Source: Azorinus chamasolen
Lineage: Eukaryota; Mollusca; Bivalvia; Cardiida; Solecurtidae
DNA length: 64,000 nt
Direction: 5' to 3'
Assembly: GCA_963576725.1 (NCBI GenBank)
Contig: OY755240.1
Location: 31,872,620 to 31,936,619, forward strand
Part shown: piece by piece, positions 49,647 through 60,954 of the stretch
How positions within the stretch are numbered: the first letter of the stretch is position 1
How the letters are laid out: every line of letters starts with the position of its first letter
Notes under the pieces: generated by a model
Seen by the model: only the letters and a program-made list of their open reading frames with translations
The model's database searches: none
What the model was told of the DNA's origin: nothing
Program-made: the position numbers and the translations under genes

Positions 49647-50640
49647 AACCTTTTCCCCCACTCTAGTCTCTACAAATAAATTCAATCTAAATAAGATTTC
49701 TTAACCTTAGTGGTTACTGTTTACACATTCTCTTTAAAATATTGCAGCATTCTTGTCATATAATCCAAAATAAAAACTACAGGCTGTCGTCTTCCTGACA
49801 TATCCCTGAGACTGGCTGAGTTATGTGTTTTCCTGATCGCATTCGAATATCTATTTCGTCTTTATTTTCCACTGGCGTTATCTTAAGCTGTTTATGTTTA
49901 TATGAATTCACGTAGTGGCCAGAAATCCTGCAAGGTTATTATAAAGAATGTGCATGAACAAGATCATCGAAAATGCATGACCTTCGAAAACACATAACAG
50001 GAGGAAACAGTGATTTTTTTCCTGGGATTGTGAATGGGTCCGGTACCCCTTGAATTGTGAAAAATTAGCGTCGTTTTTCGTTTCATCAATAGCTGTTTCT
50101 AGTTTCATTACTGTTGAATAGATATTCATTTTCTTTCAAATAAAGGTATTTCTTGATATTTTCCTTCATTTTGATTATTTAATCTATTTTTTTTTCTATA
50201 TACTTTATTTCTAAGCATGGAAATTTGCCAATCTTGTAACTATAGTGTTTCAGTAAACAGTTAAACATGAAATGATGTCAAAGTAAGAACCTTCAAAATT
50301 GACCCAAAATGTTACAAAATATTGCATCTGATCTTGACGAATCCGTAGATCTATAGATCTATCTAGATATTCTTATATTCTATAGTATTTTATTGGAAAT
50401 ATTTCAGCTAAAGGCAGGACTGTAAAAGGCATGCAGGCTCATTGAAGGTAATATTCTATAAATATGAATAATGGTTATTTTTTAGTTACTTCTATGTATT
50501 AAAGCTAGAGGTTTTGATTCCTTACTTCAATGTGTGTGTATACATGTACATGTAAGCCTTATTGCATCACAATTTTTGAGTATGACGTCACCAATATATG
50601 TGTAAATATCATTCTCAATGTGTAGGATTGCTTCTAGAAC
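49647..50640. other. no gene; a possible small non-coding exon at 50406-50443
   Basis: ATTTCAG before 50404 and GAAG/GTAATATT after 50443 could bound a ~40-base exon (CTAAAGGCAGGACTG..). It has stops in every frame, so if real it is untranslated. Otherwise nothing is recognisable. Confidence 0.3.
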
Positions 50641-52130
50641 TTCAGAATTGTGTAGATTTGAAACCATTGTGATAAATAGAGCATTTACTCCTATGGAGCA
50701 AATGCTCTATTTATCACAATGGTTTCATAAAGTGACTATTATACCTCTTTGAATAAATCTACTGATAAGGAGCATTAATTAGAGAAAAGGAAAATTTCAG
50801 AATTGTGTAGATTTGAAACCATGGTGATGAATAGAGCATTAACGCCTATGGAGCAAATGCTCTATTTATCACAAAGGCTTTTTTCAGATCCTACCTCTTT
50901 GAATAAATCTACTGATAAGGAGCATTAATTATAGAAAAGGAAAATTTCAGAATTGTGTAGATTTGAAACCATTGTGACAAATAGAACATTTACTCCTATG
51001 GAGCTTGTGCTCTATTTATCACAATGGTTAGCAAATGCTCTATTTATCACAAAGGCTTTTTTCAGATCCTACATGTTTGAATAAATCTACTGATAAAGAG
51101 CATTAATTAGAGAAAAGGAAAATTTCAGAATTGTATAGATTTCAAACCATTGTGATAAATAGAGCATTTGCTCCATAGGAGTAAATTAACTCATATACAA
51201 ACGACATATAAAGTTACATACTGGTATGTGTCAGATCAGAATCCAAACTGTGTGCTTATTTTGGTCAAGTCATTCTAAGCAGTGATAGGGTTGTCATCTG
51301 TTAGAAATGTTGTCTGCTTATTCAAAGAGGTAAATCTGGGTCTACTCTGTTTGCAAATGCGTGAAAACATGTTTATATGAGGAAAAGGGTTAATTAGAGA
51401 AAAGGAAAATTTCAGAATTGTTTAGATTTGAAACCATTGTGATAAATAGTGCATTTACTCCTATGGAGCAAATGCTCTATTTATCACAAAGGCAAATGCT
51501 CTATTTATCACAATGGTTTCATAAAGTGACTATTATACCTCTTTGAATAAATCTACTGATAAGGAGCATTAATTAGAGAAAAGGAAAATTTCAGAATTGT
51601 GTAGATTTGAAACCATGGTGATGAATAGAGCATTAACGCCTATGGAGCAAATGCTCTATTTATCACAAAGGCTTTTTTCAGATCCTACCTCTTTGAATAA
51701 ATTTACTGATAAGGAGAATTAATTAGAGAAGATGAAAATTTCAGAATTGTGTAGATTTCAAACCATTGTGATAAATAGAGCATTTGCTCCATAGGAGTAA
51801 ATTAACTCATATACAAACCACATATAAAGTTACATACCGGTATGTGTCAGATCTGAGTTTAAACTGTGTGCTAATTTCGGTCAAGTCATGCTAAGCAGTG
51901 ATAGGGTTGTCATCTGTTAGAAATGTAATCTGCTTATTCAAAGAGGTAAATCTGGATCTACTCTGCAAATGCGTGAAAACATGTTTATATGAGGAAAAGG
52001 GTTAAATAGAGAAAAGGAAAATTTCAGAATTGTGTAGATATGAAACCATTGTGATAAATAGTGCATTTACTCTTATGGAGCAAATGCTCTATTTATCACT
52101 AAGGTAAATGCTCTATTTATCACAATGGTT
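50641..52130 (-). mobile_element. cluster of B MITE arms, tandemly duplicated
   Basis: At least seven B stems (GATAAATAGAGCATTTACTC, CTATGGAGCAAATGCTC) occur here with ACCTCTTTGAATAAATCTAC, TGATAAGGAGCATTAATT between them. A ~600-750-bp block (about 50641-51392) is repeated as about 51420-52004. Both copies carry ACTCATATACAAACGACATA or ACTCATATACAAACCACATA and end GTTTATATGAGGAAAAGGGT, TAA, an A-type tip. Confidence 0.88.
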
Positions 52131-52587
52131 ATTATCACCAGTTATTGTTAACAAGTTTTAATTTTCCATTTCCATAACAATTCCGTTTGTATAAATTGTT
52201 GAAATCGCGATTTTTATACAATTTCTGCTTTGAAACAATCATCAGTACTCTAATTCTGAAGGTGTTCGAAACGTCCCGGTGTGAACTGGTTTTGTTACGA
52301 AATGTACTCTACAAGAGTTGTCGTTCGTTTCTAAATACGCAATATATCAAGGAGTTGTTAGGTTATGCGTAGTAATATGTAATGGAAAATGAAACTTTTC
52401 CACATATGTTTTGTGCGAAATATGCTTTCCAAGTTAACGGTCGGTAAACGTTCGGTATTTGACTTAGAAAATATTTATAATAAAGCAAATCATCCCAGAA
52501 AGCTTGCCATTATAATCATACAGAGAAAGGGTCAAATAACACCCCACAAAACAGGTGTCCAGTTTTGTTTAGAAACGTACATGTAGT
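52131..52587. other. unassigned; 65-codon plus frame
   Basis: The frame at 52389-52586 (..VGKRSVFDLENIYNKANH..) matches no family I know and has no splice context. It runs up to a HINE-1 right end and may be carried sequence. Confidence 0.35.
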
Positions 52588-52649
52588 TAAAACTTTAAAA
52601 ATCTTTCCCTCTGGTGAGCGATTTCAGGGCCATCATGGCCCTCTTGTTT
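52588..52649 (+). mobile_element. HINE-1 right-end fragment
   Basis: TTAAAAATCTTTCCCTCTGG, TGAGCGATTTCAGGGCCATC, ATGGCCCTCTTGTTT is the 3' end of the Helentron-like family found in full at 53.7 kb. Confidence 0.75.
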
Positions 52650-52706
52650 CAAATTTATTGAAACTTTACTTTATTTACTCTGATATCTGAACCTGTTCAT
52701 CTGTAA

Positions 52707-53666
52707 TACAGTAAAACGGCGATAATCCGAGGAGTGATTTTCCGAGAATATGGCCTAATCCGAGGGAATTTGTATGGTCCGGACATGAAATCTATTATTT
52801 CAATACAACTATGTACCGTGTAATCCGAGTCTCGATAATCCGATTTTTCGAGCACGCTTCTCGGTCCCTTCAATCAATTGCTTCATTAAATTACCTGCCT
52901 AATCCGAGCATGCATCGCGGACACTTCGAATTCAATTTATCACACCTCCATTGTTGATGTCTCGCGACTCCGTGTGTCCCCAGCAATTAGAGATGCCACT
53001 GTGTTAGTTTGCTACTATGTGTGAATAACACCGGCTCCAGCAGTATACACGTATGTTGACAGTAATTGTGAGCGCATAATTGTGTATAATTCATCGATTC
53101 TTTACTTATATATAAGTGAAAACGGTAAACACCATTCACAGCCGAGACCGAAGTTTCACTGTAGTTTGCTCCGTTCAACGGACCCTTCACAATAAACCCA
53201 AATTTTGTTTCAAACTATTAGACATAGAACAGTCGTAGCTTCTAACCTCATACTTATGGATTTTAGTTTGTCTAAGTTTCCATTCGTCGACATTTCATTT
53301 TAGTTTTGGATGTTTAAAAACAATATCGCTTCGCTCCCGTACTGTTTCGTGGTAAGAAAAATCAGGGCGAGTTGAATTAATTAATAATCGGAACACTCGG
53401 TGTTATTCGTCTGAAATACTCAATAAAGATTGTTTACTCTTGTAATAAGCGTTTGGTTGAACGAGACTTTTCTAAAAATACGCAAACATATCAATTTATC
53501 TTTTATGCATTCTGTAGGCAAACAACACATGTATGTGCATTCACTGTACGATATATTTGACATGTTGAATCCACAAAGTATGAATTCATGGATAATCCGA
53601 GGGTAGCGGTAATCCGAGCATTTTCTCAGTTCCCGACAGTCCTCGGATTATCGCCATTTTACTGTA
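52707..53666. mobile_element. 0.96-kb pogo/Tc1-like non-autonomous element
   Basis: TACAGTAAAACGGCGATAAT, CCGAGGA on the left; TCCTCGGATTATCGCCATTT, TACTGTA on the right; TA on both sides. AATCCGAG occurs repeatedly near both ends (subterminal repeats). No transposase frame is present. Confidence 0.88.
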
Positions 53667-53671
53667 TTTTT

Positions 53672-55645
53672 AGCTCACCAGAGCACAAAGTGCTCAGGGT
53701 GAGCTTTTGTGATCGCCTGGTGTCCGTCGTCCGTCGGCGTGCGTCGTCAGTCGTCAACAATTTGAACCTTTAAAAATCTTCTCCTCTGAATCTACAGGGT
53801 TCTCAGCTTTCATCTTTGGCACATAGTATCATCTTTAGGTCCTCTACAAAAGTTATATAAATTATGGCCCTGGGGTCAAAATTGGCCCCGCCCCAGGGGT
53901 TCCATGTTTTCAATAGAAACATATAGTAAAACTTTGAAAATCTTCTCCTCTGAAACCAGAAGGCTCTCAGCTTTCATATTTGGCACATAGCATCATGTTC
54001 AGGTCCCCTACAAAAGTTATATAAATTATGCCCCTGGGGTCGAAATTGGCCCCGCCCCAGGGGTGGGCAGTTTTCAATAGAAACAAATAGTGAAATCTTT
54101 GAAATTCTTCTTCTCTGAAACTGGAAGGCTCTCAGCTTTCATATTTGGCACATAGCATCATGTTCAGGTCCTCTACAAAAGTTATATAAAGTATGGCCCT
54201 AGGGTCAAAATTGGCCCCGCCCCAGGGTGGGCAGTTTTCAATAGAAACAAATAGTGAAATCTTTGAAAATCTTCTTCTCTGAAACTGGAAGGCTGTCAGC
54301 TTTCATATTTGGCACAGAGCATCATGTTCAAGTGCTCTACAAAAGTTATATAAATTATGGCCCTAGGGTCAAAATTGGCCCTGCCCCAGGGGTGGGCAGT
54401 TTTCAATAGAAACAAATAGTGAAATCTTTGAAAATCTTCTTCTCTGAAACTGGAAGGCTCTCAGCTTTCATATTTGGCACATAGCATGATGTACAGGTCC
54501 TCTACAAAAGTTATATAAATTATGGCCCTAGGGTCAAAATTGGCCCTGCCCCAGGGGTGGGCAGTTTTCAATAGAAACAAATAGTGAAATCTTTGAAAAT
54601 CTTCTTCTCTGAAACTGGAAGGCTCTCAGCTTTCATATTTGGCACATAGCATGATGTACAGGTCCTCTACAAAAGTTATATAAATTATGGCCCGGGGGTC
54701 AAAATTGGCCCCGCACCAGGGGGGGGGGGGCAGTTTTCAATAGAAACATATAGTGAAATCTTTGAAAATCTTCTCCTCTGAGACTGGAAGGCTCTTAACC
54801 TTCATATTTGGCACAGAGCATCATGTTTAGGTCCTCTACAAAAGTTATATAAATTATGGCCCTAGGGTCAAAATTTGCCCCACCCCAGGGTGGGCAGTTT
54901 CCAGTAGAAACAAATAGTGAACTCTTTGAAAATCTTCTTCTCTGAAACTGGAAGGCTCTCAGCTTTCATATTTGGCACAGAGCATCATGTTCAGGTGCTC
55001 TACAAAAGTTATATAAATTATGGCCCTGGGGTCAAAATTGGCCCGCCCCGGGGGTGGGCAGTTTTCAATAGAAACAAATAGTGAAATCTTTGAAATTCTT
55101 CTTCTCTGAAACTGGAAGGCTCTCAGCTTTCTTATTTGGCACATAGCATCATGTTCAGGTCCTCTACAAAAGTTATATAGATTATGGCCCGGGGGTCAAA
55201 ATTAGCCCTCTCCAGGGGTGGGCAGTTTTCAATAGAAACAAATAGTGAAATCTTTGAATATCTTCTTCTCTGAAACTGGACGTTTCTCAGCCTTCATACT
55301 TTGCATGTATCATCATGTTCAGGTCCTCTGCAAAAGGTATTTAAATTATGCCCCAGGGGTAAAAATTGGCCACGCCCCAGGGGTAGCCAATTTTCAACAG
55401 AAACATATAGTGAAAACTTTGAAAATCTTTTTCTCTGATACTGGAAGGTTCTCAGCTTTCATATTTGGCACATTGCACCATGTCCAGGTCCTCTACAAAA
55501 GTTATATAAATTGTGCCTCTTGGGTCAAAATTAGCCCAGCCCCAGGGCAGGCTAGTTTTCTAAAGAAACATATGGTTAAAACTTTGAAAAGCTTCTCCTC
55601 TGATTGTCTGGTGAGCGCTTCAGGGCCATTCTGGCCCTCTTGTTT
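53672..55645 (+). mobile_element. HINE-1: Helentron-like element with ~165-bp internal tandem repeats
   Basis: It starts after TTTTT with AGCTCACCAGAGCACAAAGT, GCTCAGGGTGAGC, a hairpin. About 11 units of 165 bp follow, marked by CTCAGCTTTCATATTTGGCA, GGTCCTCTACAAAAGTTATA, TAAATTATGGCCC and CAATAGAAACA. It ends TGGTGAGCGCTTCAGGGCCA, TTCTGGCCCTCTTGTTTTT, a hairpin plus TCTTGTT. The layout of left arm, tandem core and 3' hairpin fits Helentron-associated elements known from bivalves. It codes for nothing. Confidence 0.85.
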
Positions 55646-56100
55646 TTCAATCCCAGTGTCTGTTACCAGTGTTATTACCTTTTTGACATTTTTCCTGGTA
55701 CATGTACATGTATATGAATACGTTTGGGGGGGGGGTCCCTAATATAGATGACTTTGCAGACAGAGTAGACCCAGATCAGTTGAGAATTTCACCATTTCAT
55801 GTGACAATTTTGCATTAAATCAATTGTTCAATGTGTTACAGTAATACTTGTTAATCTTTTACATTATAGAAACCTTTTCATGCCTTTTTGAATTTTGTAG
55901 ATCAATTGTACAGTTTCTACCATGGCTCAAAAATCTGTGTTCATATGCCATTTGAAAACTCAGCTTAAAAATGTTCACGGTGTCATTATTTCTTGCATAA
56001 ATATTTATCATAAATGTTAACATGTGTTTGGTTTATTGTATAACCCCTCAGAAAGCTGGAAGACAGTCTTGGTCCCTTTTCTGTTCCTTCTTTATTCCTA
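55646..56100. other. no gene; block duplicated near 57.9 kb
   Basis: GAGAATTTCACCATTT, GACAATTTTTGCATT or TGACAATTTTGCATT, GTGTGTTACA or ATGTGTTACA at 55782-55840 recur at 57877-57940, just before another HINE-1 copy. Confidence 0.5.
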
Positions 56101-56260
56101 TTTAACCCTTTCCGTGTTAAATATTCATGTATGAAATATTTACATCATGAATTTTAATTAGCTGAACAGTGCTTTGGTATTGGTAGAGACTGTGGAGGCA
56201 GATTTTATTATAATTCCGTAAGCAGACAGAGCAGATTCTGATTAGTTCTGTGATTGCTCA
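56101..56260 (+). mobile_element. family H MITE, left two-thirds
   Basis: TTAACCCTTTCCGTGTTAAA, ATATTCATGTATGAAATATT, ACATCATGAATTTTAATTAG, CAGACAGAGCAGATTCTGAT. The right arm is lost. Confidence 0.65.
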
Positions 56261-56544
56261 TTATTTCAGACTGACCTGGGGGTCAATGGAAGCCGGTTAG
56301 CAGCACGATGCCAGTGATGAAGTCACTGACCGGCATAAGACAAGGCTCACAAAAAGGTACCCTATACAGCTGGACTGAGCTAGATTTGAATTTATCAACA
56401 CATTCTCAGGCTGGAGACACAGCAGGTTTCTCAGACATGTTTGTTTGGGTCCCGGGTCTGCATTTACCACAAATGCATGGGTCCTAGCTACTTCCAATGT
56501 ACTTTGGTCCTCTACTCTAGCTTCTCTACCAGAATGGCAAATTC

Positions 56545-56648
56545 CATTAGCAAAACAGAGCAGACCCTGATCCTATAGGAGCCGTCTGATCTGGGTCTAC
56601 TCTGTTTGAAAATGCGTGAAAACATGTGTATATGAAGGAAAGGGTTAA
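56545..56648 (+). mobile_element. family A right half
   Basis: AAAACAGAGCAGACCCTGAT, CCTATAGGAGCCGTCTGATC, TGGGTCTACTCTGTTTG, ending GAAGGAAAGGGTTAA. The left arm of the stem has lost CAGACGGCT. Confidence 0.75.
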
Positions 56649-56889
56649 AATCATTTAAAAACAATGAACTTTCAGAATTGCAGCAGACGAAAAGTTTTGC
56701 AGGCGATAATTACTTACGAGTACAAACAAAATATAGATCTGATTCTGTATTTTCTGAAAATACCACAAAATTATTTGTTCAAATGCCATTATCAGATAAT
56801 AGATATTCATTGTGTCAATATTTCTTACATTAATATTCATTAGGTAAAGGAACGATCCTTTCGAAAGCCTAAGGAGAGATTGTGAGAAC

Positions 56890-57130
56890 TACAGTAAAAA
56901 CTCTCTATAACCGCCACTACAGTAAAACCTCTATAACGGCCACTAAATTGTGTTAATTAGTTGGTATTAAGGGCAGGTGGCTGCTTAAAGCACTTGGTTA
57001 AAGTAAAACAGAACGGTTCTATGGGAGCGTTCTGTTTTACTTTCACCTTGCTTTAAGCAGCCACCTGTCTTTAACACACAATACTTGATGTAATTTAGTG
57101 GCCGTTATAGAGAGGTTTTACTTTACTGTA
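56890..57130. mobile_element. family I TA MITE, near-perfect foldback with duplicated left tip
   Basis: TACAGTAAAAACTCTCTATA, ACCGCCAC then TACAGTAAAACCTCTATAAC, GGCCACTAAATT; centre CAGAACGGTTCTATGGGAGC, GTTCTG; right AATTTAGTGGCCGTTATAGA, GAGGTTTTACTTTACTGTA. The arms pair over almost their full length. Confidence 0.92.
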
Positions 57131-57279
57131 TAAAATGTATAGCTGTAGATGGTATACCCTCATCTGGGTTTGATTTAATGTGTGACATTCTGTGTGTGTG
57201 TGTGTTTTGAAAAGAAGTATCTACTCATAGAATTGATCTGGACAACATTCTCTGCCAAATTACTCGTCTTAATTAACAC

Positions 57280-57470
57280 AAAAGAAATAATGACTCATCA
57301 TGATTAGCTCATGTTCTATAATGGCATAACACAGGTCTGCAGTTTTGACCATTGCACAATATGTAGAATCATATCAGTTATTCCACAAGCAAACAGAGTC
57401 GACGCAGATCAAACAACTTGTACAAGAGCTGTCTGATCTACGTCTATTCTGTTTGCAAATACCCTTTGGT
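57280..57470 (+). mobile_element. family H MITE just upstream of the TAF1 exon
   Basis: AATGACTCATCATGATTAGC, AATATGTAGAATCATATCAG, GCAAACAGAGTCGACGCAGA, TCAAACAACTTGTACAAGAG, CTGTCTGATCTACGTCTATT. In this stem both arms again carry matched changes (GTCGACGCAGA / TCTACGTC). The tips are degraded. Confidence 0.7.
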
Positions 57471-57555
57471 TGGGTATACATTGTGCCAGTTTTTCACTTT
57501 TGTTCACTCCATTGTCTATGCGAAGATTTTTTTTTTGTATTCCATTCCTTTGCAG

Positions 57556-57656
57556 AGAGAGATGACAAGGACAACACATGGTATTCAATCTTCCCGATAG
57601 AGAACCAAGAGCTGCTCTATGGAAACTGGGAGGATGCCATCATCTGGGACACTGAG
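57556..57656 (+). CDS. TAF1: TAF1 (TFIID subunit 1), one internal exon
   Basis: TAF1 is the scaffold subunit of transcription factor TFIID in the nucleus. The exon encodes (split codon) [15 protein letters not shown] then [18 protein letters not shown]. The WYSIFP.(D/E)N..L.YG.WED.IIWD block is a hallmark of animal TAF1, located N-terminal to its large conserved central domain. The acceptor CCTTTGCAG ends at 57555 and the donor GAG/GTAAGG starts at 57657. The exon is 101 bases: two bases of a split codon plus 33 codons, ending in phase 0. Flanking TAF1 exons were not recognised, so the introns here must be long: an H MITE ends about 85 bp upstream and Helentron-like repeats fill the downstream side. 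The open frame before the acceptor is intronic. Confidence 0.85.
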
Positions 57657-57958
57657 GTAAGGGCTTTCAAATGTATGGGTACCAAGAACTTCATCTCTTT
57701 CACAAACACATGTGTTTGAGAAAAAATGTGTTTTTCATGTAAGATCATGTGTGTATGAATTCATTCAAAGGCAGTCTCAATGTTTAGGATATGTGTCATA
57801 AGTGCCTGTACTGTGTGGCTTCATATCGGTTTTGATAAATTTAATTCTGACAAGCTTATGAATAGAATGGTCAGGTGAGAATTTCACCATTTGACAATTT
57901 TTGCATTCAATTATTTGTTCAGTGTGTTACATGATCTAGAAGCCTTTTTACGCTTTTT
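57657..57958. other. TAF1 intron sequence, no other feature
   Basis: Contains copy 2 of the block also found at 55.8 kb (GGTGAGAATTTCACCATTTG), then T-rich sequence leading into HINE-1. Confidence 0.5.
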
Positions 57959-58284
57959 AGCTCACCAGAGCACAAAGTGCTCAGGGTGAGCTTTTGTGAT
58001 CGCCTGGTGTCCGTCGTCTGTCGGCGTGCGTCGTTATTCGTCAACAATTTGAACCTTTAAAATTCTTCTCCTCTGAATCTACAGGGGTCTTAGCTTTCAT
58101 CTTTGGCACATAGCATCATCTGTAGGTCCTCTACAAAAGTTACATAAATTATGTCTCTGGGGTCAAAATTGGCTCCGCCCCTGGGGTGCATTGTTTTATA
58201 TAGAAACATATAGTGAAAACTTTGAAAATCTTCTCCTCTGATTGTCTGGTGAGCGCTTCAGGGCCATTCTGGCCCTCTTGTTTT
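57959..58284 (+). mobile_element. HINE-1, short copy with about 1.5 internal units
   Basis: AGCTCACCAGAGCACAAAGT, GCTCAGGGTGAGC to GGGCCATTCTGGCCCTCTTG, TTTT. Both ends are intact and nearly identical to the 2-kb copy; only the number of 165-bp units differs. Confidence 0.9.
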
Positions 58285-58465
58285 CTGTTAAAAGGATATC
58301 AATAAAACTTTCCACACATATTTTATTGAACAAAATCAGAAGCTGAGTTGATTTTGAAGTTCATTCAAATTGTTGTTACAGAGTTATGGCCCTTGCACTT
58401 TACCTAAATCTGCAAAAATGAGGACGGCCATAAAATTTTATTGAATAAGATATTCACTTCATTTT
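58285..58465 (+). repeat. flank of HINE-1 duplicated at 61437-61580
   Basis: CTGTTAAAAGGATATCAATA, AAACTT, AGAAGCTGAGTTGATTTTG, CACTTTACCTAAATCTGCAA, TGGCCATAA recurs after the HINE-1 end at 61.4 kb with a ~45-bp internal difference. Confidence 0.85.
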
Positions 58466-58818
58466 TTAGCTCGTCTGTTTCAAAGAAACCAGGAGCTATT
58501 ATCGTAACTCTGCAACCATGTTGTTGTTGTTGTCATTGTCGTCGTTGTCGTCTGAAATCTTAACATTGACCATAACTTCTTCAATTTTTCATTTGCAACC
58601 TTCATTTTTGGCTCGCCTGTTTCGAAGAAATCACGAGCTATTGTTGTAACTTGGGCATCCGCGTCGATTTTGTCGTTGTCCTCCGAAATCTTAACATTGA
58701 CCATAACTCGAAAAGTATAATAGGTATCAACATGAAACTTCATAGGTTAGTAGATCTCATTGAAGGGAAGGCCCCTACATAAGAACCATAAATTTTGGAG
58801 TTATTGCCCTTTATATTT
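58466..58818 (+). mobile_element. family L Helentron-like element starts (two, nested)
   Basis: TTTTTTAGCTCGTCTGTTTC, AAAGAAACCAGGAGCTATTA at 58465 and TTTTTGGCTCGCCTGTTTCG, AAGAAATCACGAGCTATTG at 58607 both have AGCTCGTCTGTTTC hairpin starts. Both are followed by CGTCTGAAATCTTAACATTG or CCTCCGAAATCTTAACATTG, ACCATAAC. Ends of this family are found at 60.05, 60.14 and 61.67 kb. Confidence 0.7.
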
Positions 58819-60007
58819 TTATACGCCCGTTTGAAAAAACGGGACGTATTATGGAATGGCGCTGTCTGTCCGTCTGGTTGTCTGTCCGTCTGTAACATCT
58901 CTAACTCAAGTTCCGCTTGGTGGATCCTTCTCAAATTTAGCCACAATGTTTATCTAGACATGCTACAGTAGCCTACCAGGTCCCGGTTTGCTTCTCAAAT
59001 TTAGCCACAATGTTTATCTAGACATGCTACAGTAGCCTACCAAGTCCCTTTTTGTTTATCCAAGGTCAAGGTCACACAAGTGGACTTAGAATTTGCGTTT
59101 AGCAAAAATGTTAACCGGTCTGTCTGTCTGTAACATCTCTAACTCAAGTTCCGCTTGGTGGATCCTTCCCAAATTTAACCAAAATGTTTATCTAGACATG
59201 CTACAGTAGCCTGCCAAGTCCGGGCTCATTTATCCAAGGTCAAGGTCGCTTAATTGGACTTAGAATTTGCGTTTAGCATTTGCGTTAAGCAAAAATGTTA
59301 ACCTCAATTTATGTGGAACAAGTCCACTTATTTACATAACACTTTGTGATAAAGCTTTGAAACTTGGAACACTTGTTCACCATCACAACCTTCACCTGTA
59401 GGCAAGAGTAAATAACTCTTTCAAGCATTTTGACCGAATTATGCCCCTTTTTAACTTAGAATTTTTGGTTAAGGCTTTGTTAAAGTCCATTTACTTACAT
59501 AACCCTTTGAGATAAAGCTTTTAAACTTGGAACACTTGTTCACCATCACAATCTTAACCTGTAGACAAGAGTACATAAATCTTTCAAGCATTTTGACAGA
59601 ATTATGCCCCCTTTTAACTTAAAAATTTTGGTTAAAGTTTTGGTTAAAGTCCACTTATTTACATAACCCTTTTAGATTAAGCTTTTAAACTTGGAACACT
59701 TGCTCACCATCATAAGCTTTACCTGTAGGCAAGAGTACATAACGCTGTCTAACATTTTGACATAATTATGACGCATTTTAGCTTGGAATTTTTGGTTAAA
59801 GTCCACTTATTTACATAATCCTTTCAGATAAAGCTTTTAAACTTGAAACATTTGTTCACCATCACAAGCTTCATCTTCATCTCAAGCATTTAGACACAAT
59901 TATGGCACTTTTTAATTTAGAATTTTCGGTTATGCAAATACGTTAACCCCAGTTTATGTTGAACAAAACCTCGACGGGCGTATATTGTGTCCGCTGGCAC
60001 TCTTGTT
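58819..60007 (+). mobile_element. family M Helentron-like element, complete
   Basis: It starts after TTTTT with ATACGCCCGTTTGAAAAAAC, GGGACGTATTATGG and ends AAAACCTCGACGGGCGTATA, TTGTGTCCGCTGGCACTCTT, GTTT. CGGGCGTAT at the end mirrors ATACGCCCG at the start. Internal ~155-bp units (59320-59930) carry GATAAAGCTTTTAAACTTGG, AACACTTGTTCACCATCACA and AATTATG. CTGTCCGTCTGTAACATCTC, TAACTCAAGTTCCGC occurs twice near the left end. Confidence 0.8.
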
Positions 60008-60155
60008 TGACAATGACGACAGACAAGCGTTTGCACCCGCTTGCGGTGCTCTTGTTGGTATGCATGTTCATCTTGATAAGGCCTATCCACACATACCTAA
60101 ATGATAACAGACGAGCATTCGCATCCGCTTGCAGTGCTCTTGCCATGGAGAAATG
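60008..60155 (+). mobile_element. two family L right ends in tandem
   Basis: ACAAGCGTTTGCACCCGCTT, GCGGTGCTCTTGTT and GACGAGCATTCGCATCCGCT, TGCAGTGCTCTTG. Each is a GCACCCGCTTGCGGTGC-type hairpin followed by TCTTG. Confidence 0.75.
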
Positions 60156-60954
60156 ATTCTAAACGACTTGGCATAGAATCTTCAAACTTGCTGTGGTGGT
60201 TGGTCATGACAAGTAGATGACCTATTATTTTGTGGTCACTAGGTCAAAGGTCAAGGTCACAATGACCTAAAAATGGTGAAATAGTTTCCAATCAATAACT
60301 GCTCAAGGGTTTGGCTTGGGATCTTCAAACTTGCTGTGGTGGTTGGTCATGACCACTAGATGACCCCTAATGTTTTTGAGGTCATAGGTCAAGGTCACCA
60401 TGACTTTAACTGGTTAAATGGTTTCCGATCAATAACTGCTCAAGGGTTTAGCATAGAATCTTTAAACTTGCTGTGGTGGTTGGTCATGACCACTGGATGA
60501 CCCCTATTGTTTTTGAGGTCACTAGGTCAAAGGTCAAGGTCACAATGGTTTCTGATCAATAACTGCTCGAGGGTTTGGCTTAGAATCTTCAGATTTCCTT
60601 AGGTGGTTGGTCATGACAACTAGATGAGCCCTGTTGTTTTGTAGCTCACTAGGTCAAAGGTCAAGGTCACCATGACCTTAACTTGTGAAATGTTTTCAGA
60701 TCAATAAATGATCAGTGATTTGGCTTAGGATCTTCAAACTTGCTGCGGTAGTTGGTCATGACCACTGGATGACCCCTATTGTATTTTAAGGTCACTAGGT
60801 CAAAGGTCAAGGTCACTATGACTTTAACTGGTAAAATGGTTTCTGATCCATAACTGCTCAAGGGTTTGACTTAAGATCTTCAAATTTGCTTAGGTCATGA
60901 CAACTAGATGAGCCTGTTGTTTTTGAGGTCACTAGGTCAAAGGTCAAAATGACT
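60156..60954 (+). repeat. N-type tandem array, ~137-bp units with nuclear-receptor-like motifs
   Basis: Units carry AATAACTGCTCAAGGGTTTG, ATCTTCAAACTTGCTGTGGT, GGTTGGTCATGAC and ACTAGGTCAAAGGTCAAGGT, CACCATGACCTTAAC. It is the same repeat as inside family N, but without the N left end. An L-family right end precedes it. Confidence 0.9.

Noticed and set aside
55245..55742. 165-codon plus-strand frame, the third longest
   Set aside because: It lies wholly in HINE-1 165-bp units, and its repeated VKTLK.F.SDTGRFSAF text follows the DNA period.
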